Shown: positions 1 through 10,800, counted from the stretch's first letter. The stretch: DNA of 56,249 nt from JAIRLS01 sp031551455 (GCA_031551455.1 JAVBNP010000007.1:1-56249); one strand, 5' to 3'. Numbers and translations are program-made. Notes: generated by a model not told the origin, from the sequence alone.

Positions 1-1
1 C

Positions 2-823
2 GAAAAAGTGATCGTGTACCTCAACGGTCAGTTGGTGACGGACAATGTGACGCTCGAAAATTATTGGGATCGTAAGTTACCCATTTTCGAGAAAGACGCC
101 ATCGAGTTGCAGGCGCACGGCGAACGGGTGGAATATCGCGACATCTACGTCCGCGAGATTCCCCGCCCCGAACCTTACCGGGTGTCGGATGCCGAGAAAG
201 CCGAAGGTTTCGTGCCGATGTTCAACGGCATCGATATGTCGGGTTGGGTTGGAAATCTGAAAGATTACATTGCGCGCGACGGCATGATCGTGTGTGATCC
301 CGCACAAGGCGGTCGCGGAAATCTGTATACCGATAAAGAATATTCGGACTTTACGATGCGTTTCGATTTTCTGCTGACGCCCGCCGCCAACAACGGTTTG
401 GGCATTCGCACTCCGCTTGAAGGAGATGCGGCATACGTAGGCATGGAATTGCAAATACTCGATAATGAGGCCGATGTATATAAGGATCTCAAGGCATATC
501 AGTATCACGGATCGGTATACGGAGTGATTCCCGCCAAACGCGGTTATCTGAAACCGGTGGGTGAATGGAACACGCAGGAAGTAATTGCCAAAGGCAACCG
601 TATCAAAATAACACTCAACGGAACGGTGATTTTGGACGGCGACATTGCCGAAGCCAGCAAAAACTTTACGCAACCTGTCGATGGACAAAAACATCCCGGA
701 TTGTCCAACAAAAGCGGACATATCGGATTCCTCGGTCATGGTTCGGAAGTGTCATTTAGAAATCTTAGGATAAAAGATATGTCGAAACCCGAACCGGCAA
801 AGTCGACAAAAAAGAAAAAATAA
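2..823 (+). CDS. DUF1080 (3-keto-glycoside hydrolase-type) protein, 5' truncated
   Basis: The reading frame is open to the left edge, so this is the C-terminal part of a longer protein; a GTG at 8 is not a convincing start. About the first 55 visible residues look like the end of one DUF1080 domain (ELQAHGERVEYRDIYVREI). Residues of about 65-260 form a complete second DUF1080 domain (PF06439), with the typical FNGIDMSGW start and a FLGHGSEVSFRNLRIK end. DUF1080 is a concanavalin-like beta-sandwich; characterised members hydrolyse 3-keto-glycosides, and many are secreted Bacteroidota proteins of carbohydrate loci. The C-terminus is a Lys-rich tail. The signal peptide, if any, lies outside the window. 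A terminator follows at once, so this ends a transcription unit. Family assignment is firm; the substrate is unknown. Confidence 0.85.
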   Translation, partial: EKVIVYLNGQLVTDNVTLENYWDRKLPIFEKDAIELQAHGERVEYRDIYVREIPRPEPYRVSDAEKAEGFVPMFNGIDMSGWVGNLKDYIARDGMIVCDPAQGGRGNLYTDKEYSDFTMRFDFLLTPAANNGLGIRTPLEGDAAYVGMELQILDNEADVYKDLKAYQYHGSVYGVIPAKRGYLKPVGEWNTQEVIAKGNRIKITLNGTVILDGDIAEASKNFTQPVDGQKHPGLSNKSGHIGFLGHGSEVSFRNLRIKDMSKPEPAKSTKKKK

Positions 824-843
824 TTAATCATTCGAGAATTTAA

Positions 844-880
844 ACGGCGCGTGCCAACGATAAAACACGCGCCGTATTTT
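844..880 (+). terminator. Rho-independent terminator after the DUF1080 gene
   Basis: A perfect 10-bp GC-rich stem (ACGGCGCGTG at 844-853, CACGCGCCGT at 866-875) with a 12-nt loop is followed by ATTTTA. It lies 20 bases after the DUF1080 stop codon. Confidence 0.85.
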
Positions 881-930
881 ACGGGAATCCATCAAAACGG
901 ATATTACAGTATTACGTAAAAATTACCCTT

Positions 931-2958
931 ATGGCACTCAAAAATTTTTTTATCGGTATTCTCTCTACGGTATTATTTTCACCACTTTTTTGGTCTTGTT
1001 CCGAAAGCTCGAAGCAAATCGAATTTTACGTTTCCGTTGACGGAAGCAATCATAATCCAGGTACCCGAAGCGCGCCGGTTGCAAGTTTCGAAAAAGCGAA
1101 AGAAATCGTCCGAGCGAAATTGAAGGAAAAACCGAATAAGCCGATTGTGGTTTATTTCGGCGGCGGAGTTTATCAAACGGAGAAATCCGTCGTATTCACT
1201 TCCGAAGATTCGGGCACCGAAACGGCACCCGTTACCTACACGGCAGCCAAAGGAGAAAAAGCCGTTTTTACGGGCAGCAAGCGTCTTCAAGGTTGGAATA
1301 TATTGAAAGACGAACCGGCCTTGGCGCAATTGACTTCTTCCGTACGCGGAAAAGTTTACGTGACCAATCTCGGGGATGCCGGCATCACAAATTTGGGTGA
1401 CCCCATCGCCGAAGGAATCAGACCCGAGTTGTTTTGCAACGGTTCGTTGCAAACCTTGGCCCGTTGGCCCAATGAAGGATTCATTGTCGGGGGAAAAGCC
1501 AAAGGCAAAACCGTATTGCCTCCGACATACATCAAAGAAAGAAGAGGAACACGCGAGGGTATTTTCGATTATAAGGACAAACGTTTAAATCGTTGGACAA
1601 AAGAAAAAGAAGTTTGTTTCGGCGGTTATTGGTTTTGGGATTGGAGCGAAGAGTATCAGAAAGCGGATAAAATAGATACGATCACCCGAACCATGTACAT
1701 TCGCGAACCGTATCACAACTACGGATACAGGGACAGTTTGAAATTTTTCGGATTGAATCTGTTCTGTGAAATCGATCAGCCGAGCGAATGGTATCTCGAT
1801 CGAGACACCAAATTACTGTATTGGTATCCCCCGGAAGGAATAAATCCCGAGACGGCCGAAGTCCGTTTCACTGTTTTCAACGAATCGTACATGATCGAAA
1901 TGAAAGATTGTTCGTATGTTACGCTGCGGGGATTGGAATTTGAAGAAGGACGCGGAAACGCCATTCTGATCATGGGCGGAAAAGGTTGTCGTATTAAAGA
2001 GTGTCGCGTGGAACGTTTCGGCCGCGACGGTATCCATATTTACGACGGTTCCGACCATGGTGTTTCGGGATGTTTGTTGCGTACATTGGGTTACGGTGGT
2101 TTTAAAATTTCGGGCGGCGACAGAAAGACGCTCACTCCCGGCAATCATTTCGTGGAACATACCATCGTGGAACAATTTTCGTTATTTAAACGAACCTATG
2201 AACCGGCGGTACATTTAGCGGGATGCGGCAATCGTCTTTCCAATAATCGTTTCCGTTATTCGTCTTCTTCGGCAATGCGGTTGGAAGGTAACGATTTTCT
2301 GATCGAATATAACGAGATCGATCACGTGGTTAACGAATCGGATGATCAAGGCGGATTGGATATATTTTACAATCCTTCGTACAGGGGAATTGTCGTACAA
2401 TACAATCATTGGGCCGACATATACGGCGGTACCCGGCATGGAGCCGCAGGAGTTAGGTTGGATGACATGATTTCCGGAATGTACATATACGGAAATATCT
2501 TCGAACGTTGCGGTTCGCACGATTTCGGTGCGATACAGATACACGGCGGCAAAGAAAACAAGATCGACAACAATCTGTTTTACAAATGTCCGTCAGCCGT
2601 CAGTTTTGAAGGTTACGGTAAAAAATGGTTCGAAGCGATGGATCGACCGGAGGTGCAAAAGAAACTTTACGAAGAAGTGGACATTGATTCTCCGACATAT
2701 TTGGAAAAATACCCGGATTTGAAGAATATCCGTACCAATATCGACATTAATTCGGCTGCCGATAATTTGGTTGTCGGATGCGAAAAAACATTCACGAGGA
2801 TGGTCGATTTGCAAATTCTTTCGAACAATACTTCCATTCCCGATAACGGAAAAGATCTTCTCTATTTCTGCGCTCCGGAGGTGCTGGAAAAGTACGGTTT
2901 GAAACCCATACCTTATCAAAAGATCGGACCGAAACTGAACCCGTGGCTCAACAAATGA
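931..2958 (+). CDS. Right-handed beta-helix lipoprotein, GH141-like
   Basis: 675 aa. The N-terminus has a lipoprotein signal with the lipobox LFWSC (Cys23), so an outer-membrane or periplasmic lipoprotein is expected. The mature protein begins with FYVSVDGSNHNPGTRSAP, the usual opening of large beta-helix glycosidases of the GH141 / PF13229 type, and the middle (about 330-560) shows parallel beta-helix rungs (CSYVTLRGLEFEEG, GCRIKECRVERFGRDGI). Characterised GH141 enzymes include an alpha-L-fucosidase of pectin breakdown and a xylanase; which activity this protein has cannot be read from sequence. It sits alone between two terminators, after the DUF1080 gene, and is probably part of a carbohydrate locus extending left of the window. 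Beta-helix fold is clear; the GH141 label is a recognition by eye. Confidence 0.75.
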   Translation: MALKNFFIGILSTVLFSPLFWSCSESSKQIEFYVSVDGSNHNPGTRSAPVASFEKAKEIVRAKLKEKPNKPIVVYFGGGVYQTEKSVVFTSEDSGTETAPVTYTAAKGEKAVFTGSKRLQGWNILKDEPALAQLTSSVRGKVYVTNLGDAGITNLGDPIAEGIRPELFCNGSLQTLARWPNEGFIVGGKAKGKTVLPPTYIKERRGTREGIFDYKDKRLNRWTKEKEVCFGGYWFWDWSEEYQKADKIDTITRTMYIREPYHNYGYRDSLKFFGLNLFCEIDQPSEWYLDRDTKLLYWYPPEGINPETAEVRFTVFNESYMIEMKDCSYVTLRGLEFEEGRGNAILIMGGKGCRIKECRVERFGRDGIHIYDGSDHGVSGCLLRTLGYGGFKISGGDRKTLTPGNHFVEHTIVEQFSLFKRTYEPAVHLAGCGNRLSNNRFRYSSSSAMRLEGNDFLIEYNEIDHVVNESDDQGGLDIFYNPSYRGIVVQYNHWADIYGGTRHGAAGVRLDDMISGMYIYGNIFERCGSHDFGAIQIHGGKENKIDNNLFYKCPSAVSFEGYGKKWFEAMDRPEVQKKLYEEVDIDSPTYLEKYPDLKNIRTNIDINSAADNLVVGCEKTFTRMVDLQILSNNTSIPDNGKDLLYFCAPEVLEKYGLKPIPYQKIGPKLNPWLNK

Positions 2959-2975
2959 GGTTTCACAAAATGCAT

Positions 2976-3008
2976 AAAAAACGCACGGAATTGATTCCGT
3001 GCGTTTTT
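2976..3008. terminator. Bidirectional terminator between the beta-helix gene and ahcY
   Basis: Perfect 10-bp stem ACGCACGGAA (2981-2990) / TTCCGTGCGT (2995-3004) with TTGA loop, a run of A before it and a run of T after it. It serves the converging genes on both sides. Confidence 0.9.
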
Positions 3009-3135
3009 GTTTATTCGGGACACTTAAAAGGTAACTCCTCTCCCGGCCCGGCGGCAATAAAAACCGAATGGTTTTTATGCGTTTGTATTCGATAAAATCC
3101 GACGGGTCTTGAAGATCTGCCGGATTATTGCATCA

Positions 3136-4539
3136 TTAATACCGATAATGTTCAGGTTTATACGGACCGTCGGCAGATACTCCGATGTATGCCGCTTGCT
3201 CGTCGGTTAATTTTGTCAATTTAACGCCGAGTTGTTCCAAATGCAACCGCGCCACTTCTTCGTCCAACTTTTTCGACAGACGATATACATCTATTTCGTA
3301 TTTGTTGTTCCATAAATCGAGCTGCGCTAATGTTTGGTTGCTGAACGAATTGCTCATCACAAACGACGGGTGTCCCGTGGCACAACCGAGATTAACCAAC
3401 CGCCCTTCGGCAAGCAGGAAAATCGCATGTCCGTCGGGGAACACATATTTATCCACCTGCGGTTTGATGTTGATTTTCTTGATGCCCGGATATTGTTCCA
3501 ACTTATCTACTTGTATTTCGTTATCAAAATGCCCGATGTTGCAAACAATTGCCTGATCTTTCATGGCGGCTATATGATCAATGGTGATCACATCCTTGTT
3601 GCCGGTGGTCGTAACAAAGATATTACCTTCCTTCACGGCTTCTTCCATGGTGGCTACTTCAAAACCTTCCATGGCGGCTTGCAGTGCGCAAATGGGATCG
3701 ATTTCGGTAACGATGGTACGCGCACCATATGCTCTCATTGACTTTGCACAACCTTTTCCGACGTCGCCGTAACCCAATACCACAACAACTTTTCCGGCAA
3801 TCATCACGTCGGTGGCACGTTTGATACCGTCGGCCAATGATTCGCGACATCCGTACAAATTATCGAATTTCGATTTGGTTACCGAATCGTTCACGTTAAT
3901 GGCCGGGAAAAGAAGCTCTCCCCGTTCTTTCATTTGGTACAAACGATGCACACCGGTAGTTGTTTCTTCCGACACACCCCGCATTTCCTTTACCATGCGA
4001 TGCCATTTACCCGAATCCGCTGCTAACGTCTTTTTCAAAAGATCAAGAATGACGCCTTCTTCCTTGTTGGAAGGTTTACGATCGATCGTTTTCGGATCGT
4101 TTTCGGCCTTGTAGCCCCAATGAATCAACAAAGTAGCATCTCCGCCGTCATCCACGATCAAGTTGGGCCCCAAACCTCCGTCGAAAGTGAGTGCCTGTTC
4201 GGTGCACCACCAATATTCTTCCAAGGTTTCGCCTTTCCAAGCAAATACCGGAATGCCCACGGCGGCAATGGCTGCGGCGGCATGGTCCTGCGTGGAAAAA
4301 ATGTTGCAACTCGCCCAACGTACTTCGGCGCCCAATGCCGACAATGTTTCAATCAACACGGCGGTTTGGATGGTCATGTGTAACGAACCGGTAATACGGG
4401 CTCCCTTCAACGGTTTTTGCGATGCATACTTTCTGCGAATAGCCATCAAACCGGGCATTTCCTTTTCGGCAATTTCAATTTCCTTTCGTCCGAAATCGGC
4501 CAACCCGATATCAGCTACTTTATACTGTTGTTTGTTCAT
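3136..4539 (-). CDS. ahcY: Adenosylhomocysteinase (SAH hydrolase)
   Basis: 467 aa. It catalyses the reversible NAD-dependent hydrolysis of S-adenosylhomocysteine to adenosine and homocysteine in the cytosol, which removes the product inhibitor of methyltransferases. The Rossmann motif is visible in VVVLGYGDVGKGCAKSMRAY, the substrate/NAD region in NVNDSVTKSKFDNLYGCRESL, and the protein ends in the conserved DGPYKPEHYRY. The insertion of about 40 residues after LLIHWGYKAEND marks the long bacterial/plant form. It starts 10 bases after the ribF stop, so ribF-ahcY should be one transcript from the promoter at 5521-5528. Identity is very secure. Confidence 0.98.
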   Translation of the reverse strand: MNKQQYKVADIGLADFGRKEIEIAEKEMPGLMAIRRKYASQKPLKGARITGSLHMTIQTAVLIETLSALGAEVRWASCNIFSTQDHAAAAIAAVGIPVFAWKGETLEEYWWCTEQALTFDGGLGPNLIVDDGGDATLLIHWGYKAENDPKTIDRKPSNKEEGVILDLLKKTLAADSGKWHRMVKEMRGVSEETTTGVHRLYQMKERGELLFPAINVNDSVTKSKFDNLYGCRESLADGIKRATDVMIAGKVVVVLGYGDVGKGCAKSMRAYGARTIVTEIDPICALQAAMEGFEVATMEEAVKEGNIFVTTTGNKDVITIDHIAAMKDQAIVCNIGHFDNEIQVDKLEQYPGIKKINIKPQVDKYVFPDGHAIFLLAEGRLVNLGCATGHPSFVMSNSFSNQTLAQLDLWNNKYEIDVYRLSKKLDEEVARLHLEQLGVKLTKLTDEQAAYIGVSADGPYKPEHYRY

Positions 4540-4549
4540 GATATTATGT

Positions 4550-5488
4550 TTACGATAAAATTTTCAAGATCGTTTCTTTATCTCGATTCAGTTGTTCGGC
4601 CAGCCGACTCATATTTTCAAAATCGATATCATTTCTTATACGATGCGTTAACGCAAAAGTTACCTCCCGACCATATATTTGCTCATCGAAATCGAAAATA
4701 TTTACTTCAACATGTCGGGTCGCATTTTGTTCCTTCAACACGGGCCGTTTGCCGATATACATCATGCCGAGACGGTCGAATGTCCCGAAGCGGGCATTTT
4801 CGACATTAACTTTTACACGATATACACCTTCCTTCGGAACAAGTTTATACGACGGTGTTTCGATGTTTGCCGTCGGAAAACCGATGGTTCGTCCCAATCG
4901 ATTACCGGGAATAACCTTACCGGAAATAACATATTCATACCCCAACGTGTCGTTGGCAGATTGCAGATCTCCATTTACAAGCAGCTTTCGGATAAGCGAA
5001 GAACTGATTTTTTGATCGAGCATTTTCAAATCGACAACTTCCGTTTTCAAATTTCCGTCGGAAATAAACTCCGGCAAATGTTCCGCATCACCGCTTCGGT
5101 TTTTTCCAAATCGATGATCCCGCCCCACCACCAATCGGTGTGCATTCAATTTTCCGATAACGACGTCGCGAATAAAATCGGAAGCCGACATTTGCGACAA
5201 CGTTCGGTCGAACGGAAATATCACGATATCGTCCACTCCAGTTTGCGTCAGAAGGGCTATTTTTTCTTCGAGCGAATTAAGCAGTAACGGAGCATCGCCC
5301 GGCAGATCAAGCACCTGCCTCGGATGTGGCCAAAAAGTAACCGCAACCGACCTGCCGCCGTATTCGCGCGCCATATCGATCACACGTTGAAGCAACATTC
5401 GATGTCCGCAATGCACGCCGTCAAAACTGCCTACGGTGACTATCGATCGTTCGATGTTCGGATGATCCGTATTTCGATATATCGCCAA
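4550..5488 (-). CDS. ribF: Bifunctional riboflavin kinase / FAD synthetase
   Basis: 312 aa, the usual length of RibF. The N-terminal half (about 15-160) is the FMN adenylyltransferase domain, with the nucleotidyltransferase motif GSFDGVHCGHR and the downstream TFWPHPRQVL. The C-terminal half (about 180-305) is the riboflavin kinase domain, with GNRLGRTIGFPTANI. Together they turn riboflavin into FMN and FAD. FAD and FMN are needed by several products in this window (GltB, GltD, the flavoprotein at 36178), but that link is only general. First gene of a two-gene unit with ahcY; a TAACTTTG promoter element lies 33 bases upstream of its start. Confidence 0.97.
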   Translation of the reverse strand: MAIYRNTDHPNIERSIVTVGSFDGVHCGHRMLLQRVIDMAREYGGRSVAVTFWPHPRQVLDLPGDAPLLLNSLEEKIALLTQTGVDDIVIFPFDRTLSQMSASDFIRDVVIGKLNAHRLVVGRDHRFGKNRSGDAEHLPEFISDGNLKTEVVDLKMLDQKISSSLIRKLLVNGDLQSANDTLGYEYVISGKVIPGNRLGRTIGFPTANIETPSYKLVPKEGVYRVKVNVENARFGTFDRLGMMYIGKRPVLKEQNATRHVEVNIFDFDEQIYGREVTFALTHRIRNDIDFENMSRLAEQLNRDKETILKILS

Positions 5489-5520
5489 AATATATTTTCA
5501 AGAAGTTTTTGAATTGCCGG

Positions 5521-5528
5521 CAAAGTTA
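5521..5528 (-). promoter_or_regulatory. Bacteroidota -7 promoter element for ribF-ahcY
   Basis: On the minus strand these bases read TAACTTTG, an exact match to the Bacteroidota sigma-ABfr -7 consensus TAnnTTTG, 33 bases from the ribF start. I did not find a good -33 TTG at the usual spacing. Confidence 0.6.
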
Positions 5529-5583
5529 ATCTTTTTTGACAAGCCGAAACTAACGAACAACTCATCATAAAGGATAAAATCCG

Positions 5584-5591
5584 TACCTTTG
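5584..5591 (+). promoter_or_regulatory. Bacteroidota -7 promoter element for the subtilase gene
   Basis: TACCTTTG, an exact match to TAnnTTTG, 22 bases before the chosen ATG at 5613. This position favours ATG 5613 over the in-frame TTG at 5589, which lies inside the element. It is divergent from the ribF element, with about 55 bases between them. Confidence 0.6.
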
Positions 5592-5612
5592 CCCGTCAAC
5601 ATCGAAACCATC

Positions 5613-7091
5613 ATGATTTTCGGCAAAACAAAAAAGCGGTTACGTGCGGGTATATTTATCGGCTTGCTTCTGATGCAAACACCTTTGTTGTCGGCGCAAA
5701 TACATGTGGCTCCCGACAGATATCGCATTGAGTTTACCGACAAGAAACACAATGACTTTTCGATTGATTCGCCTCGTTATTTTCTTTCGGAACGGGCATT
5801 ACAACGTCGCGAAAAACAAGGCATCCGGATAACGACGGCCGATTTACCGGTAAGCAGGTATTACACGGACAGTTTGGCGAAAATAAATATCGAAGTGTTA
5901 CATACGTCCCGATGGTTTAATTCGGCAATCGTACGCTGCTCGACCGAAAGCATTGAAAAACTCAAGAAAATCAACTTTATCAAACATACTTCGACGATTC
6001 GGAGCGATTACACCGACGAAAACATTGTTGATACAACCCGGTATCCGAAAATATCGTTTCCGTATCTTCATCAAAAAGAAGACGAATACAACGATGACGT
6101 TTTGTATGCCGCCTCCTCGGAATATTACGGACAAGCAGCCGACCAAATCGGAATGATGAATGGACAATGTTTGCACGAACGCGGATTTCGCGGGAAAGGT
6201 ATGTTGATTGCGGTAATCGACGGCGGATTTTATAATGCGGAGAAGCTTTCGGGATTCAACAAATTGCGGCGGGAAGGACGACTTCGGCCAATCAAAAATT
6301 TCACCGTTGACGGCGATAGTATATCCGAATTTAACAACCACGGCACCAACGTACTGTCGATCATTGCCGCCGATCTTCCGGGACAAATGGTCGGTTCGGC
6401 TCCCGATGCCGATTACGTGTTGATTCGATCGGAAGAATTCGCCGGCGAATATCTTGTCGAAGAAGATAATTGGATTGCCGCCGCGGAATATGCCGACAGC
6501 ACGGGAGCCGATATCATTACATCGTCGTTGGGTTATTCCGTTTTCGACGACGAGTCGCAAAATCATGTTTACGGGGACTTGGACGGACAAACTCTTCGCA
6601 TGTCGCGGGCTGCCGCAATGGCCGCCGCACGGGGAATGATTGTTTGCGTGAGCGCGGGAAACGACGGCGATACTTTTTGGAAATATATTTCCGTGCCCGC
6701 CGATGCGGACAGCATCGTAACAGTCGGCGCGGTGGACAGAACGGGCCTATATGCTCCGTTCAGTTCGGTGGGGCTTACCGCCGACGGACGTATTAAACCC
6801 GATTTGACGGCAACCGGTAAAGGAACAGCTTATCAAAATTCCCGGGGAAATATCGTCAGAGGAAACGGAACATCTTATGCCACGCCTTTGCTGGCGGGAT
6901 TAATGGCCTGTCTGTGGCAAGCATTTCCCGATAAAGGAAACATGGAAATCATTGAAATGGTGAAACAATCGGCTAACCGATATCACGAGCCGGATGTTTT
7001 TTACGGTTACGGTATCCCCGATTTCTCAAAATTGATGGAACCAACCGATATATTACCCGAAATTGCCGACAAAATTCAACGTATTCGGTAA
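5613..7091 (+). CDS. Secreted subtilisin-like serine protease (peptidase S8)
   Basis: 492 aa from ATG 5613. The signal peptide (about 1-28, ending LLSA-Q) predicts export. The S8 catalytic triad is complete: Asp203 in IAVIDGGF, His243 in NHGTNVLS and Ser421 in GTSYATPLLAG; the oxyanion Asn is in SAGNDGD. The about 170 residues before the Asp include an I9-like propeptide region (RYRIEFTDKKHNDFSI...RALQRREKQGI). No C-terminal sorting domain is visible, so the protein may remain periplasmic or be released. It stands alone between the ribF promoter and a terminator. The family is sure; the protein substrate is unknown. Confidence 0.93.
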   Translation: MIFGKTKKRLRAGIFIGLLLMQTPLLSAQIHVAPDRYRIEFTDKKHNDFSIDSPRYFLSERALQRREKQGIRITTADLPVSRYYTDSLAKINIEVLHTSRWFNSAIVRCSTESIEKLKKINFIKHTSTIRSDYTDENIVDTTRYPKISFPYLHQKEDEYNDDVLYAASSEYYGQAADQIGMMNGQCLHERGFRGKGMLIAVIDGGFYNAEKLSGFNKLRREGRLRPIKNFTVDGDSISEFNNHGTNVLSIIAADLPGQMVGSAPDADYVLIRSEEFAGEYLVEEDNWIAAAEYADSTGADIITSSLGYSVFDDESQNHVYGDLDGQTLRMSRAAAMAAARGMIVCVSAGNDGDTFWKYISVPADADSIVTVGAVDRTGLYAPFSSVGLTADGRIKPDLTATGKGTAYQNSRGNIVRGNGTSYATPLLAGLMACLWQAFPDKGNMEIIEMVKQSANRYHEPDVFYGYGIPDFSKLMEPTDILPEIADKIQRIR

Positions 7092-7114
7092 AATCCGTCA
7101 TGCGGGTTTTACCG
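7086..7114. terminator. Stem-loop overlapping the subtilase stop, between converging genes
   Basis: A 12-bp stem (7086-7097 with 7103-7114, one G-T pair) and a 5-nt loop, with A/T at the ends of the arms, spans the TAA at 7089-7091. It lies between the subtilase gene and the SRPBCC gene and probably ends transcription in both directions. Confidence 0.6.
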
Positions 7115-7127
7115 GATACATCGATTC

Positions 7128-7547
7128 TTATTTTTTCCCTTCGACGTATTTTTTGAAGTTTTTCAAAACAGCTTGCCAACCTTCTTGTTGCATTTCAACG
7201 GGATATTCGTTTTCCGCTTCAAAAGTTTCAACCACTTTTGTTTGACGCTCATTTCGAAAAAACATAACGTAAACTTTTCGTTCGTCGTCAAGGATATAAT
7301 CGAGTTTTTCTCCGGATATCACATCCCGGTAAGTTCCACCGAAATCAAATCCCGAACTGCCGTTTTTGGCTTCCATCCGATAAACAAATCGTCCGCCCGC
7401 ACGAAGGTCATTTTCCGCTCGGGTTGTGTGCCAATCATCCGAAGCGGCATTCCATTTCACGATATCGGCAGGCGTTGTCCAACATTTCCACACCGTCTCC
7501 AAAGATGCACGGATGGTTACTTCCACGGTAATCTTTGTTTTTATCAT
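7128..7547 (-). CDS. SRPBCC / AHSA1-type small protein
   Basis: 139 aa, a single START/SRPBCC domain of the AHSA1 type (PF08327). Typical features are the opening ITVEVTIRASLETVWKCWT, the PADIVKWNAAS segment, the DLRAGGRFVYRME strand and the C-terminal helix EGWQAVLKNFKKYVE. These helix-grip proteins have a ligand-binding cavity, but most bacterial members have no known function. It has no signal peptide, so it is cytosolic. It is transcribed alone, away from the sensor kinase gene. Family is clear and the role is not predictable. Confidence 0.88.
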   Translation of the reverse strand: MIKTKITVEVTIRASLETVWKCWTTPADIVKWNAASDDWHTTRAENDLRAGGRFVYRMEAKNGSSGFDFGGTYRDVISGEKLDYILDDERKVYVMFFRNERQTKVVETFEAENEYPVEMQQEGWQAVLKNFKKYVEGKK

Positions 7548-7869
7548 ATCTTGTCATATTTTGATTGATATGGTAATTTATTTTTTCGTTTCCGCAAAAC
7601 CATATACGATTATCGATGTTATTTACTCGAAAGTGAAACAATCTTGTGTATCTGTTTGTTCAAGGCAAAATAAGGCTCATGTGCCGGTATATCCGCACAA
7701 AATAGGCAATTTTAAATATCCTGAACAATAATTTCTATATTTATCCCTTTTTTGAAACCAAGTGATTATACGATAATCGATATATTATCAGCATTTTACT
7801 TGCAAACAAACCGGGTTAATGTAACGTTATGAATCGTATTGCCAAAAGAAACAAAGGCATTTTCGGGAT
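7548..7869. other. Intergenic region between divergent SRPBCC and sensor genes
   Basis: About 322 AT-rich bases without a convincing gene. It must hold the promoters of both flanking genes. The only promoter-like element seen is TATATTTA at about 7738 (one mismatch to TAnnTTTG), about 130 bases before the sensor start, and it is weak. Confidence 0.4.
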
Positions 7870-10800
7870 ATGAACAAGGTCGGGAAAATAAAACGATCGA
7901 AAATGACGAGACGAAAAATCACGTTGTGCTTTGTTATTATTGTTCAATTTTTAACGGTTTGGGGACAAGATAACATCGGCCTTTACAATTTCTCTTACTA
8001 CGGCAGCAAAGAAGGATTACCGCAAGAAGATATTTTATCGATATATCAAGATCGAAAGGGGTATGTATGGTTTGGAACGCAATCGGGAGCGGCGCGTTAC
8101 AACGGCCGAAACACCAAATTATACTCCACAGCTAACGGATTGGCGCATAATTCCGTATTCGATATCGCGCAAGATGCCGCCGGAATCGTTTATTTTGCCA
8201 CACCCAACGGAATATCCGTTCTCGAAAACGATTCGTTGCGTACCGTTTTTCAAGGGAACATGTTCAACTTTATTTTTGTCGACAAGAATAATCGCAAATG
8301 GTTTTACGGCGAAAAAGAGTGTGCATTACTGACGGCCGACGGAAAGCAGGTTGATATTGATGAGAAGTTGAAAAGGAATTTTCAACGTATTTATTCGGTT
8401 GCTCAACATCCCGATTCTTCTTCGATATATCTTGCCACCGACAAAGGATTGTTCTATTTGACCGAAAATTACGATTGCATCGAAATCCTTTCCTCGTCCG
8501 AAATCTATTCCCTGTATGTAGATAACGAATCATTTCTCTGGATAGCCGGAGAAAATCAATTGCATCGGGTACCGCTTTCCCGGGTTCGGCCGAATATGAA
8601 ATTATACCATGAGGATCTCTATCCGTTCGTCAAACAGAGAATAAAGAAAATCACGCAAGCGGCGGATTGCAGCATTTGGGGCATTACCGGCGGATTTGCT
8701 TTTCAAATAGATTCATTCGATCGGTCTCCCGAAATCTATAATCGGGCAAACGGGTTAGCGGGTTACACGCTGTACAGCTTATTGTGCGATTATGAGAACA
8801 ATACATGGATCGGTCTTTCCGGCGGACTTCAAAAATTGGGCGACAAAAGTGTTCGCAAGCTTGCCTCCGATGAGTTAAACGGATACATTACCGCTTTGCA
8901 CGAAGACAAAAAAGGACGAATTTGGTTTGCGGTAGACAACATTGTTTGTTACATATTCAATAATGAGATTATCAAATTTTCCGAACGGCTGTTTCCCGTG
9001 TCATCCGAATATAAGTCGATTTCAACGACAAAATTTTCCGACGGGAATATATTGATCGTTCACCCGCTCGGCTTAGGTGTAATCGACGTCAATACGTTAT
9101 CGGTGATTTACACCCGTCATTTCGAAAAACCGATTGAATACGTCGAATGCGCTTATGTTTCTTCGAAAAATGAAATTTTTATTTCCGATTCGTACAACGG
9201 TCTTTTGTATTACCTGTCCGATTACACCTCACCCTCGAAGAAATTCGATTCGGATGTTTCCTCGGGTGTTTATATGTTTGCCGAATATCAAGGACGAGTT
9301 ATGGCAGCAAACCATGCGGGACTGTGCGCATTCAACGGCACTTCCTTCGAACAGGAACTTACGTTGGATCATTCCGCTTGGAGTCTTTTTGCCTCGGGCG
9401 ACAGCCTGTGGCTGGGAACGGAAAACGGATTGGGACTGTATCGATCGGGGATGCTTCATTATCTTACCGAAGGCGCCGTAAATTCAATTTGTCACGGACG
9501 AGATGCTGATCATCTGTGGGTCGGCAGGAATGACGGAACTTATTACATCAACCTGAATACCGGCCGACAAGAAATAAAAATTACCAATAAAACGGGATTG
9601 CCTCATAACGAAATCAGCGTCGGAGCTTTGATACAAGACAAAAACGAACTGTTGTGGATGGGGACCTATCACGGAATGGCCGTGTTCGATTATAAAAAGC
9701 TACCGCATTTTTTTACCGCACCGCGCAACGATTTAGTTATCAAACAAAACGGTGTCGAAGTCGGCAAACTCGATCCGAACGCTCTTCCGGCATTCAATCA
9801 TTCCGTGCAATTCGATATGACGGCTTTATCGTTCGTTTACGAATCGGACAACATTTACGAATATTCTTTAAAAGGCAGTTCCAAAGACAGCTTATCCGTT
9901 ATGGGTAAAGAATCAACGGTAAGATACGTTAATCTGCCTCCGGGCGAATACACATTCACGTTTCGCAGTAAAGGAGCATCCGATATTTGGAGCAATTATA
10001 CCTATGTTCGATTTACCGTTTCCAAACCGTTTTGGATGCAATGGTGGTTTTACGCGGTTTGTTTTTTGGCGGCTTGCGGACTGCTCTACCTGCTCATTCG
10101 AGGATACATCGGCATATTGCAGCAAAGAAATAAAACGTTGGAAGCAACCGTAGCCGAACGTACCGCTCAGATACAAAGCAAAAGCGATGAAATTGGTCAA
10201 CAAAATCTGTTATTGAAAGAAGCGCGGGAAGAAATGGAAGCTCAAAACGAAGAGTTGACGGCTCAAAACAATGAACTTTTCGAAACATATTCGACCCTGC
10301 AAACCGTAAATGAGGAATTGCAATCCTACAAAAGGAATTTGGAAAAAATGGTGGCACAAAAAACCGCCGAGTTGCTCAAAGCCAAAGATAAGGCCGAAGA
10401 GTCGGACAGGCTCAAATCGGCTTTTTTGGCAAACATGTCGCACGAAATACGAACGCCCATGAACGGAATTATGGGCTTTTTGAATATCATCGAGCAAAAA
10501 AACCTTCCTCCCGAAAAATTAAAAGAATATTTTAAAATTATCAACAGCAACAGCCAACGTTTACTGAAACTGATCGATGATATTTTGGACATATCGAAAT
10601 TGGAAGTCGGACAACTTAAGATCGTAAAAGCCCCTTGCCGCCTTAACGATCTGATGCAGGAGTTGTATGTATTTTACAACGAGACCGTTTTACGAAATCC
10701 CCAAAAGAAACTCACATTGATTCTCGACGATTCGGACAATATTTCCGATTTTACCGTATACGTTGATCCCAGTCGAATCAAACAGATATTGTCCAATATG